From positions 1-64,000 of the forward strand of contig JALIHJ010000008.1 in the NCBI GenBank assembly GCA_022984795.1: a DNA stretch of 64,000 nt. Reading direction: 5' to 3'. Each line of letters opens with the position of its first letter. Position 1 is the stretch's first letter. Positions 46,043-53,844 of the stretch are shown one piece after another. The notes under the pieces were generated by a model, which was not told where the DNA came from, did no database searches, and saw only the letters and a program-made list of their open reading frames with translations. The stretch is from Fabrea salina (Eukaryota > Ciliophora > Heterotrichea > Heterotrichida > Fabreidae). A program made the position numbers and the translations under genes.

Positions 46043-46690
46043 TTATTCATGCTGGGGAAAACTTAAGTTACTTTGGTCTTGCATGAGAACTTTGTAGTAC
46101 ATTTCAAGAGCTTCGTTGGTTTTAGAAGTTCTGCAGCACCGTGAAAAGTTAACTTCTTTCAAGCACCTTTCAGAACACACGTAGTAATTCTTCAGGTTCC
46201 TAAAAAGTCCACTTCCAGTTACGTAGTGGAACTCCGAAAGGAACCCCTCAGCTTTGCAGAAGTGGTGGTTAGAACATCTGATCTTTCTGAACCCACAAGT
46301 TTTTTGGTGCACTAAGAGTTCTTTTAACTCAAAGAACTGACTGCAACCAATGTGCTTGCACTCTACTTTGAGTTCATTGATCATTTCGTTGACTACTCTG
46401 CTTACACTTCTTTTTTTCTGGTAAGACTTGCAAACTTGGCACCAGATCTCAAACTGCAGTGAACTCCTTGCATTTATGATGCAGCCTGTGCAGTACAGAG
46501 TGCCGCACGCACAACACTCTACAGGGACTCTAACAAGCTTCTCACACAGACTACACAGAAAGTCCTCTGAAGGAACTGACTCTAGTCTTTCTAAGGGGTA
46601 ACCTTCTTGGTGCTTTCTTTTTCTGGGAAGCGAAGACTCCAGAATGTTGATTACTCCCAAAAAGCTTTCTAATGTCTCTGCATGGTCCAT
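46043..46690 (-). CDS. RING/TRAF-type zinc-finger protein
   Basis: A 215-residue Cys-rich protein. A RING-like finger at residues 43-85 (FLCSLCEKLVRVPVECCACGTLYCTGCI...WCQVC) is followed by a TRAF-type finger (VECKHIGCSQFFELKELLVHQKTCGFRKIRC) and a third cluster (CSNHHFCKAEGF...YYVCSERCLKEVNFSRCC). It is probably an E3 ligase related to the TRAF/SIAH groups. The first zinc ligands are spaced CxxC, then C-x-C-GTLYCTGC, slightly off canonical RING. Convergent with VPS36 (4 bp) and divergent from the RRM gene (9 bp). Confidence 0.75.
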   Translation of the reverse strand: MDHAETLESFLGVINILESSLPRKRKHQEGYPLERLESVPSEDFLCSLCEKLVRVPVECCACGTLYCTGCIINARSSLQFEIWCQVCKSYQKKRSVSRVVNEMINELKVECKHIGCSQFFELKELLVHQKTCGFRKIRCSNHHFCKAEGFLSEFHYVTGSGLFRNLKNYYVCSERCLKEVNFSRCCRTSKTNEALEMYYKVLMQDQSNLSFPQHE

Positions 46691-46699
46691 CTTTTAACT

Positions 46700-47209
46700 A
46701 TGGAATTTCAAAGTATCCTGGTTAAAAACATTTCTCCCCAAGCCACTGAAACTGAGCTCTTTGAGTTCTTTTCTCAGTTCGGACAAGTAAAGGACTTAGA
46801 GTTCCCCCAAACTAAGTACCCTGAAACTCCTAAGTACGCTTACATTTCTTACCAAGATGCTCAACAAGCTGAACTAGCAAAGTCCCAAGCTGAAGGAACT
46901 AAATTCCACAACCTTGCAATCAAGGTGGAAAGCAGCTTAAGAACAGACTACACAAAGATCAACCAGTTAGTAGACTCAGTTTACCACTTTGCAGTTGAGC
47001 ACGCCAGTAAGTTCACTCCTATTACCACTTTGAGTGCAGAAGAGTCTTTCCACAGAATCAGACAGTACGTTAAAACTTACCACCCTTTTTCGACTCCGAA
47101 GCTCATGCACCACTTCAGGTGCGAACTTGAAATAGAAAGTGTCACTGAACTTGCAGCTGACACAGACAAGCTTGAAGAATACATTCAGAAAGTTGAAAGT
47201 TTAGCTTAA
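46700..47209 (+). CDS. RRM RNA-binding protein
   Basis: A 169-residue protein started at ATG 46700; an ATG at 46682 would overlap the divergent gene's coding start. Residues 5-78 form an RRM: RNP2 SILVKNISP, helix ETELFEFFSQFGQVKDLEFP and RNP1-like PKYAYISYQDAQQAELA. The aromatic RNP1 positions are Tyr-Tyr rather than Phe-Phe. The remaining 90 residues are helical. It contains GTAAAGGACTTAGAG, a GT..AG 15-mer, but that codes the conserved RRM segment and is not an intron. Its last 9 bases overlap the convergent methyltransferase gene. Confidence 0.85.
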   Translation: MEFQSILVKNISPQATETELFEFFSQFGQVKDLEFPQTKYPETPKYAYISYQDAQQAELAKSQAEGTKFHNLAIKVESSLRTDYTKINQLVDSVYHFAVEHASKFTPITTLSAEESFHRIRQYVKTYHPFSTPKLMHHFRCELEIESVTELAADTDKLEEYIQKVESLA

Positions 47210-48199
47210 ACCACTTATCATATAAGAATCTGAAACAGGGACAAACTCAACAGTCTGGAACCCTGCTTGGCCGAAAAGAGCCTGGAACTGCTCTTTGGTC
47301 CTTTCTTTGCCTCCAAACTGCATCATCATTTCAATGTCTTTGAGTCTTTGCAAAGGGTAGTTTGGGCTGTTTCTGTCTACTAAAGTTTCGACTGCTAAGA
47401 GTTTGCCTCCGTTTTCTATGCTTTCTTTGCAGTTCTTCAGCAAACACAAGCACTTTTCGTCGTTTATGTAGTGAAGTGTTTCCTTAATAAGTATAGTGTC
47501 GAACTTTTGGGGAAAGGGTTCTACTAAGTCAGACTCAACTACTTGAACTCTTTGAGTCAAGCCGCCTTTTTGGATGGTTTCAGAGGACAGTGGAGCGAAC
47601 TGGGGTGTTTGCAAAAGACAAGCTGAAACTTGGGGGAACTTTTGCAACAGGCCCATTAACAAGTTAGGAAACGACTCACTTATATACAAAAGGTTTTGGG
47701 TTTGGTTTAAGTCAATTGACTCTAAGAACTCTTCAAGGCCTTTTTGACTTTCAGCAGTAATTAAGTCAAGGTAGCATCTGTACTGGTCTGGGTGTTCTTT
47801 AAGGGCTTCAGGTAAGGACTTGTTTTTGCTGATTTCTAGTGCAGACTTGTTTTGACTCAAAGACTCAGGGAAGTGGGCTATAGTTTCGTAGTTAATAGGA
47901 AGAGCAGAAAACTCTGTAAGAGTTCTGTTGGGTTCACTAAGTAACTCAAGACTTTTTTGAGAGTTACTCCAGGTGTTAGAGTCAATATCCCTTTTAAAGT
48001 ACCCATAGCACTCCAAACTCAGAAGAATCCCTTCTAGTCTGTTTGGAATAGTTCCATTTTGGGTAGCTAAGTCTTCAACTGTTTTGGGAGAATCTGCTAA
48101 AGCTTCTGGAATTCTGAGTCTCAAAGCTGTTGAAACCAATGCCCCTATCAAGGGACTCATTCGGATCATGTTGAGTCTTTGCTCTACTATAGAGTTCAT
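47201..48199 (-). CDS. COMT/HIOMT-family O-methyltransferase with altered SAM motif
   Basis: A 332-residue protein started at ATG 48199. The N-terminal winged-helix dimerisation domain (LRIPEALADSPKTVEDLATQNG, NRLEGILLSLECYGYFKRD) and C-terminal catalytic features (FDTILIKETLHYINDEKCLCLLKNCKESIENGGKLLAVETLVD, MMMQFGGKERTKEQF, AGFQTVEFVPV) are those of plant/bacterial type O-methyltransferases, with the catalytic His in LHYINDE. The glycine-rich motif I (normally DVGGGxG) instead reads NLLYISESFPN, so SAM binding may be changed or lost. It is divergent from the MysC-like gene, 27 bp between the starts, and may share its promoter. Confidence 0.85.
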   Translation of the reverse strand: MNSIVEQRLNMIRMSPLIGALVSTALRLRIPEALADSPKTVEDLATQNGTIPNRLEGILLSLECYGYFKRDIDSNTWSNSQKSLELLSEPNRTLTEFSALPINYETIAHFPESLSQNKSALEISKNKSLPEALKEHPDQYRCYLDLITAESQKGLEEFLESIDLNQTQNLLYISESFPNLLMGLLQKFPQVSACLLQTPQFAPLSSETIQKGGLTQRVQVVESDLVEPFPQKFDTILIKETLHYINDEKCLCLLKNCKESIENGGKLLAVETLVDRNSPNYPLQRLKDIEMMMQFGGKERTKEQFQALFGQAGFQTVEFVPVSDSYMISGLS

Positions 48200-48226
48200 T
48201 TTAGGTTTTGTTGGAATTAGTTTTAA

Positions 48227-49708
48227 ATGGCAGAAATCCACACTTTGCCTAGAACAAGGGCTGCCTTGACTTTGTTTGTTTTGCTAGTCACCATTCCGGT
48301 TTCTTTGTTTCTAGTGCTGTGTTCAGTAGCATCTGGAATTCTAAACTCAGTCCGCAAACCACTTACCACAGGAGTTATTCCTCAGTTGGTGTTTTGTGTT
48401 GGAGTTGCTTCGCTCACATACTTAAACTCTGGGGTTTGTGCAAGTGTGTTTTTCACTGGACTTTCAGTGGTGGCTTTTTATTTTTCAAAGGACATAAAAC
48501 CAACTGAGGCAACAGTGATGGTGACAGGAGGCAAAATGTCTAAGTCACTTCACTTTGCAAGGTGGTTTTGGAAGTGTGGGTACCGAGTGGTGTTAGTAGA
48601 GACTTCAGACTTTTGGTGTTCAGGGTCTCGGTTTTCAAGAGCAGTCTCAGCATTTTACACAGTGACTCCTCCAACCTTAAACAGACAAGCCTACATTTCT
48701 GAGCTCTCAAGCATTGCCCAGAAAGAGTCAGTCAAGTACTTTGTCCCTGTTTCAAGTGCCTTAGACTCTGTTAACGACTCTTACGCCAAAACTGCACTTG
48801 AGAAACTAGGTTGTGTTGGGTTGCACTTTTCCCCAGAGATCACTGAAATTCTTGACCAAAAACACAGTTTTTCAAAGTTCGTAGAAGAAAAACTGCCGCT
48901 CAGAGTGCCTAGGTCTTACAAAGTGGAGTCCAACTCAGAGGTTCATTCGCTGAATGAGTCTTTGAAAGGGGAATTTATACTTAAAAACTTAGCTTATGAC
49001 CAAATTCACAGACTAGACATGTTCAAATTGCCTTGCTCCAAAGAAGAACTACAGCAGTACTTAAATTCTTTAGAAACTCCTATAAGCAAAGAACACCCCT
49101 GGCAAGTCCAAGAGTTCATAAAGGGAACCGAATACGCTGCCTTTGCTGTGTTGCGTGAAGGAAACATCCGAGCTATTGTAGTTTCTGAATCTTCTTCTTC
49201 GCAACTCAACTATTCCCACAAAGAAGTTCCTCAAATCGAGGAGTGGCTAGAAGGCTTTGCAAAGGGCACTAAGTTGACAGGGCAAGTTAGCTTTGACTTC
49301 ATAGTAGACAGCTCCCAAACTGCTTACTGCATTGAATGCAACCCTAGAGTACACTCGCAGTGCTCAGTGTTTCTGGACAAAGAAGAGTTTGGAGAGGCTG
49401 TGCTTGCAGAGCACTGGGAGTGTACTTTGAAGCCTTCCAAGAATTCACCTGAAGCTTACTGGTTTTACAACGAGTTTTTCAAGTTACTGCCTAACTGGGT
49501 GTTTAACTATGGGTCTAAAAGTTTGAAGGAAGTAACCACTACACTGAAGGGCAAAGAAGCAATACTTGAAAGTGAAGACCCCCTGCCCTTTTTGATGATG
49601 AATCACTTCCAAGCTTTTCTTTTAGTCCTGAGTACCTTTGTGAGGGGAAGGCCCTGGAAAAAGATTGACTTCTGCATAGGCAAGGTGGTAGAACTTAATA
49701 GTCACTAA
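48227..49708 (+). CDS. MysC-family ATP-grasp ligase (mycosporine pathway type)
   Basis: A 493-residue protein. Hydrophobic helices occupy residues 10-85. Then comes an ATP-grasp enzyme: VMVTGGKMSKSLHFARWFWKCG, RVVLVETSDFW, RFSRAVSAFYTVTPP, ILDQKHSFSKF, EFILKNLAYD (ATP-binding Lys), WQVQEFIKGTEYA, GQVSFDFIVDSS and metal-binding IECNPRVHSQ. The C-terminal YWFYNEFFKL, EDPLPFLMMNHFQ and KIDFCIGKVVE match what I recall of cyanobacterial MysC, which joins glycine to 4-deoxygadusol to make mycosporine-glycine, a UV screen. The membrane N-terminus also fits MysC. Substrate identity here is inference; the partner synthase (MysA/DHQS type) is not in the window. Confidence 0.8.
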   Translation: MAEIHTLPRTRAALTLFVLLVTIPVSLFLVLCSVASGILNSVRKPLTTGVIPQLVFCVGVASLTYLNSGVCASVFFTGLSVVAFYFSKDIKPTEATVMVTGGKMSKSLHFARWFWKCGYRVVLVETSDFWCSGSRFSRAVSAFYTVTPPTLNRQAYISELSSIAQKESVKYFVPVSSALDSVNDSYAKTALEKLGCVGLHFSPEITEILDQKHSFSKFVEEKLPLRVPRSYKVESNSEVHSLNESLKGEFILKNLAYDQIHRLDMFKLPCSKEELQQYLNSLETPISKEHPWQVQEFIKGTEYAAFAVLREGNIRAIVVSESSSSQLNYSHKEVPQIEEWLEGFAKGTKLTGQVSFDFIVDSSQTAYCIECNPRVHSQCSVFLDKEEFGEAVLAEHWECTLKPSKNSPEAYWFYNEFFKLLPNWVFNYGSKSLKEVTTTLKGKEAILESEDPLPFLMMNHFQAFLLVLSTFVRGRPWKKIDFCIGKVVELNSH

Positions 49709-49746
49709 GTGTACATAATATTCCTAGAAGTTTCTAAGTTTCTAAA

Positions 49747-50319
49747 ATGTCTATTCCGAACTACTGTGATGTGAACTACTGGAACAAAAGGTACCAAGAA
49801 CAAAGCAAAACTACCTTTGACTGGCTTGAAAACTTTGAAGGCTTGAAGGACTACTTACTTCCTTTGGTGTCAAGTGAGTCCAAAGTCCTCATACCAGGAT
49901 GCGGCAACTCGCAACTAGGAGAACATTTGTACCAAAAAGGAATTGAAAGGGTGTTTAACGTTGACTTTTCAGAGTCTGTGATAGAAATTATGAATCAGAC
50001 CCACAGAGACAAGCTTTGCATGAAGTGGGAAGTTATGGACGTCCAAAGTCTTTCTTACCCTTCTGAGTACTTCGACCTTGTGCTTGACAAAAGCACTCTG
50101 GACACTCTTCTTTGTGAAGTAAAGCCCTCTGCTGAGTTGGCCTTGGCTCAGTACTTCAGAGTTTTAAGGAAGGGTGGCAAGTGCTTAATCGTAAGTTTCA
50201 ACGAGCCCAGAACTATGCTTCCTTTGGTTTCCCAGCAAACTAGGGCCTTCACAGTTACTCGGACTGGGAGTGAGGCTTTTCCAAACTACATTTACTGTCT
50301 TCAGAAAGAGGCTGAATGA
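49747..50319 (+). CDS. EEF1AKMT4/METTL13-like methyltransferase
   Basis: A 190-residue class I methyltransferase. It starts with the family hallmark DVNYWNKRYQEQSKTTFDWLENFEGL, then motif I VLIPGCGNSQLGEHLYQKG, VDFSESVIEIMNQ, WEVMDVQSLSYPSEYFDLVLDKSTLDTLLC and RVLRKGGKCLIVSFNEPR. Relatives methylate lysines of translation factor eEF1A or other proteins; the substrate here is unproven. It ends with TGA, evidence for a standard code. GTAAGTTTCAACGAG within it resembles an intron but fits the protein and preserves family spacing, so it is kept as coding. Confidence 0.85.
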   Translation: MSIPNYCDVNYWNKRYQEQSKTTFDWLENFEGLKDYLLPLVSSESKVLIPGCGNSQLGEHLYQKGIERVFNVDFSESVIEIMNQTHRDKLCMKWEVMDVQSLSYPSEYFDLVLDKSTLDTLLCEVKPSAELALAQYFRVLRKGGKCLIVSFNEPRTMLPLVSQQTRAFTVTRTGSEAFPNYIYCLQKEAE

Positions 50320-50370
50320 CAAAGAGTTTATACTATTATAAAGAAACAAATTAACAGTATAATAATCGAA

Positions 50371-51195
50371 ATGGTGGAAGCGTTATCAGGGCTATGCATG
50401 GGGCTGACGTCTGTGTTAAGTGCATACCCCATTGAGTAATTTTTAGTCAGCACCATCAAAGTCAGAATGCAGTCAGGAAATTTTCCAAGCATAACAGCAT
50501 GCTTAATTCAATCCTTAAAAAAAGAAGGAATTCGAGGCATGTACAGTGGAGTGTCGACTCTGCTCTACATGGCACCACTCAGGGGGTCTTTGGTGTTCAG
50601 TACTTACAGAAGAGCTTACGACCTAGCCCCTTTTGAGAGTTCTGTGTGGAAAGGAATGTGCGGAGGACTGGCTGCAGGATCGGTGATTTCAATGGTTGCG
50701 TGTCCTTTTGAAATCATCAAGTGCAGGATGCAAGTTAGAACTCCAGAAGGCTCCAAGCACTACAGTTCAATTTGGCAGTGCGTTAAAGCAATCTATTCTA
50801 CAAGGGGAGTGCCTGGGTTCTTTGTGGGGTTCTACATGACGGGACTGAGAGAAATACCTGGAGCTGGACTGTTTTTTGCAGTGTACGAGTATGGAAATAG
50901 CAAACTGAAAGAAAAGTACGGACAGATTCCTTGGTGGGGGTTTTCACTAAGCGGAGCAGCAGGAGGACTTGCTTTTTGGGGGGTTTTTTACCCAATAGAC
51001 ACAGTTAAGACCCTGGCACAAATCACTGAACCTCCTTCTTCGCCAAAAGTGATTTGGAAAATGATAATGGAGAAGGAGGGTGTTCTGGGGTTCTACAAAG
51101 GAGTTACTTCTACAGCTGTGAGGACATGCATTTCATGTGCAACAGGCTACTTCACCTACGAGCACGTCAGAAAGGCTTTAATGAGTTACGACTAA
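50371..51195 (+). CDS. mitochondrial carrier (SLC25 family), one 15-nt intron
   Basis: Exons 50371-50435 and 50451-51195 encode 269 residues. Splicing restores the first carrier signature, PIDTIKVRMQ; the second is PFEIIKCRMQ and the third PIDTVKTLAQ, one per repeat of about 90 residues, giving six membrane helices. Without splicing the gene stops after PIE. Closest in style to the carnitine/ornithine branch (SLC25A20/A15), but the substrate contact residues do not let me choose. The stop abuts the RPC5 stop on the opposite strand with no base between. Confidence 0.92.
50436..50450 (+). other. 15-nt intron in carrier gene
   Basis: GTAATTTTTAGTCAG, phase 2 (GA/C). Its removal creates the invariant Asp of the PxDxxK carrier motif, the strongest proof in this window that 15-nt introns are spliced. 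Confidence 0.97.
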
Positions 51196-52194
51196 CTATT
51201 TAAGAGTCCAAACAGCTCCTGTTTTGTGTGCGAACTTCGGAAGGATTTCGTCGAGTAAGTGTTTAGGAATGTGTTGTTGCATTCTAAGTAAGTCTTACTT
51301 TGGTTTGTCTAAGTAGCCCTGGGCTTGCAGGGTTTCTAAACAGAGGTCCCTGGCTTTTTGTCGGTGGTCTTGGTAAATTAGTTCTGACTTGCAAACCCAC
51401 TTGTCTTGTATTAAGTGGCACTTCTGGGACAGGATGGCTGTGAGTTTCTTTTCATCTTTAGAGTTTACTAGTTCCAGAAAGAACTCAGTAGTTCCGACTT
51501 CTGCCCGGGCAAGTACTTCCTCCACTTGCAAACTAAGAGGCAACTCCAGGTACTTTTCCCGGATGCCTGCAACCTCGGGTCTGGGGGGCATTATTCTTTG
51601 TTGGTAAGTTTCTTCGTCCAAAGTACCTACTGGGTCTAGAGTTGTGTTGAAAAGTGACTGGAAGAGTTGGCGGGAACTTTCTTCTTTGGAAGAAAAGTAC
51701 TTCACTTCAGTAGTTTCTTCTTGCTGAGGTTTAGTTTCAGGTTTTTGTTTTTTGTAAACTCGGAGTTTGCGTGCTTCTTTTTCGGCTTTGACTTCTTGGT
51801 CTTCTTGGGGGTCTTGGATTACTTTTTGCTGGGTTTCTTTGTCCACGTAGTCCATAGCTGGTCTCATCTGGTACAGGTAGTTAATAGGCACCATGTAGAG
51901 TTTGTTATTTTGGATGACTGCTACACAGTAGTTAGTTAGGGGGTTTACTTTTTGACTTTTAAGAGTTTGTTGAGACACTGAAAAGTCCGATGCAGTTTTG
52001 TCGTAGTTGGGAGAAGCTTTTTGCAGGTCGTAAGTGAGTTCAAGCGAGTTAGCAGAAACACTGGCTTTGGAGATAGGCCCTTGGTCTCCGTAAGGTCTGT
52101 AGCGGGGTCTCAGGGGGTACTGGAGGAGGGCCAGTTCTTCTTCAAAGGTTTTATTAAGCACTACTTCTAGTTCCAGTTCTACTTGGTCTTCCAT
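51196..52194 (-). CDS. POLR3E: RNA polymerase III subunit RPC5 (Sin-like), one 15-nt intron
   Basis: Exons 52194-51299 and 51283-51196 encode 327 residues. The RPC5/Sin_N region is clear: VELELEVVLNKTFEEELALLQYPLRPRYRPYG, SLELTYDLQKASPNYDKTASDF and NYCVAVIQNNKLYMVPINYLYQMRPAMDYVD. A charged linker and helical C-terminus follow, and exon 2 adds MQQHIPKHLLDEILPKFAHK up to TAG. RPC5 pairs with RPC4 in Pol III and assists initiation and termination. I started at ATG 52194 since upstream codons are spacer. After splicing the stop codon exactly abuts the carrier gene's stop. Confidence 0.88.
51284..51298 (-). other. 15-nt intron in RPC5 gene
   Basis: Sense GTAAGACTTACTTAG, phase 2 (AA/A). Read-through gives an immediate TAA; splicing adds 29 residues and brings the stop to the gene boundary. 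Confidence 0.85.
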
Positions 52195-52216
52195 TTTAAG
52201 GATTAATTGTGTGTTA

Positions 52217-52723
52217 CTAAAACAAGTTGGGGTGGTCCATATTGTAGCAGTTGATGCTGCAGTACTCATAAACACTCCCATTCAAGTAGTATCTGTCGTT
52301 ATTGCAACCAGACCTTTTGCACTTAATATCTACAGAGTGAGGAGAACTCAGTCTGAAAGGCGTGACCAAAGGTTTGGAGTCGGGACTTTCATCAAAGCCC
52401 AGCAACTTAGCACTTGGTCCAGGCGTGAAGGCGTAGTTAGGAGCTGGACTTACTTCTCTGGGAGCAGGGGGCGTGAGTGGTCCTGTGTAAGTGGTTCTGG
52501 AAAGAAGGTCTAGAATAGCTTTGTTTTTAGGAAGGTCTTTTACAATAGAGAAGTTCAGTTCTTGGGAGTCTTTGCAGCGAGGACACTGAGTCATTGTAGT
52601 GCCTAAGTAACACTCTGAAATCAGGCAATGCATACACAAAGTGTCCCCGCACTTCAAAACTAAAGGAACTTTGTTGATGTTGTCAAAGTTGTTCCCGCAT
52701 TTTGGGCAAACTAATGTATTCAT
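52217..52723 (-). CDS. RING-finger protein
   Basis: A 168-residue protein. The RING finger is at residues 6-50 (CPKCGNNFDNINKVPLVLKCGDTLCMHCL...CPRC), of the kind in small E3 ligases. A Pro-rich linker (TGPLTPPAPREVSPAPN) precedes a second small Cys cluster at the C-terminus (IKCKRSGCNNDRYYLNGSVYEYCSINC) that may bind another zinc. No transmembrane segment. Function as an E3 is inferred from the RING alone. Confidence 0.75.
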   Translation of the reverse strand: MNTLVCPKCGNNFDNINKVPLVLKCGDTLCMHCLISECYLGTTMTQCPRCKDSQELNFSIVKDLPKNKAILDLLSRTTYTGPLTPPAPREVSPAPNYAFTPGPSAKLLGFDESPDSKPLVTPFRLSSPHSVDIKCKRSGCNNDRYYLNGSVYEYCSINCYNMDHPNLF

Positions 52724-52747
52724 TACAAAACTAATTTAGCATTAAAT

Positions 52748-53731
52748 TTACTGGGTTTGTTCGTGAATTTCTTTGATGATTATGTCAGAGTTGTCCTTAG
52801 TTTTAGTAGTGGACATTTCGCAAGGTGCAAGTTCCTTAAGTAAGCTGTCTATGGGAAACAAGTTGTAAAGGCCTTCTAAGACTCCCAAGAACTTCTTTAC
52901 TCTTTCGTAGAGTTCCCTTCTGAACTCCGTTTCTATGTTTTCGTGGTTGGCTCCTTGAACCCACCAAGGCTCGCAAGGCATGTAGAAGTTCTTAAGCAAA
53001 GACTCACTGTGCTCAATTGGAATGTCAGTGTCGTCTGTTCCGTGTATCAGAAACACAGGAGCCCTGATGTTAGGCGCTTTGTCGATGTTCCTAAAAATAT
53101 CAAACCAAGGAGACTTTTGTAACCGACTCGCAATAATGCGATAGCCAGAAGCCATAGGGCTTTGCAAAACAATGCCCCCTACTGGCATTTCTGAAGCCAA
53201 GTCACAGGAGCAAGCTGTTCCTATGCTGTGCCCGTAAAGCACCACCTTGTTCCAGGGAATTCCTAGTTCTTTCAAAGCATAGTCGTAAACTGCCCTAATG
53301 TCTGCAAAGATGTTTTTTTCACTGGGCTTCCCGGTAGCGTAGCCGTAACCTGAGTAGTCGTAAACTAAAACACTCACTCCCAAAAAAGTGGCAAAGTCAA
53401 GGATGTAGTTGTAAATTCCCCCTAGGTCAGTTGAGTTCCCGTGGCTAAAGATGACTGTGAAGTTGGAACTGGTGTGCTGCACGTAAAGGGCCGGGATTCT
53501 GTTCCTTCGAGAAGTAGTCAGGAACAAGAAAGAAATCTGCAGCCAAGGGAGTTCTGGAGGAAGGTGGTCTTCCTTCCCTTTAGTGACTAAGTAAAAGTTA
53601 GGAGTTTCTTCTGTGTAGTGGACTGAGTATGTTGGAGACTTAGGGGGATAAAAGGCCACACTTCGGGTTAAGATATCTTTGCACCCACAAATAGCTATGC
53701 ATGCGAAGCAGCACCTTGTCAATATTCCCAT
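52748..53731 (-). CDS. ABHD17-type alpha/beta hydrolase (protein depalmitoylase)
   Basis: A 327-residue protein. The Cys-rich N-terminus (MGILTRCCFACIAICGCKD) is a palmitoylation site cluster as in ABHD17 proteins, which strip palmitate from Ras- and PSD95-like proteins at membranes. Core motifs: VIFSHGNSTDLGGIY (oxyanion), DYSGYGYATGKPSE, nucleophile elbow YGHSIGTACS, then Asp in HGTDDTDIPIEHS and His in GANHENIE. Triad complete. The gene fits the BEM46/ABHD17 family in length and order. The 113-bp promoter shared with the NDR kinase is among the largest here. Confidence 0.88.
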   Translation of the reverse strand: MGILTRCCFACIAICGCKDILTRSVAFYPPKSPTYSVHYTEETPNFYLVTKGKEDHLPPELPWLQISFLFLTTSRRNRIPALYVQHTSSNFTVIFSHGNSTDLGGIYNYILDFATFLGVSVLVYDYSGYGYATGKPSEKNIFADIRAVYDYALKELGIPWNKVVLYGHSIGTACSCDLASEMPVGGIVLQSPMASGYRIIASRLQKSPWFDIFRNIDKAPNIRAPVFLIHGTDDTDIPIEHSESLLKNFYMPCEPWWVQGANHENIETEFRRELYERVKKFLGVLEGLYNLFPIDSLLKELAPCEMSTTKTKDNSDIIIKEIHEQTQ

Positions 53732-53844
53732 TTTCCTAGATTCCTAATTTAAACACGGTGCCAATTAAGCCAGGCTTTAAGTTAGTTAAAACAAGTTTGA
53801 GAGGAGTTAACGAAACTTTCATTTATTAACTAGATAAATTTCAA

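Noticed and set aside
46785-46799. GTAAAGGACTTAGAG as an in-frame intron in the RRM gene
   Set aside because: It encodes VKDLE in the expected RRM position after the first helix; removal would break the domain, and position 10 is T.
50190-50204. GTAAGTTTCAACGAG as an in-frame intron in the EEF1AKMT4-like gene
   Set aside because: It has A at position 10, but the encoded VSFNE fits the family's spacing between GGK and PR, and no stop arises if it is kept. Left as coding, though cDNA could decide.
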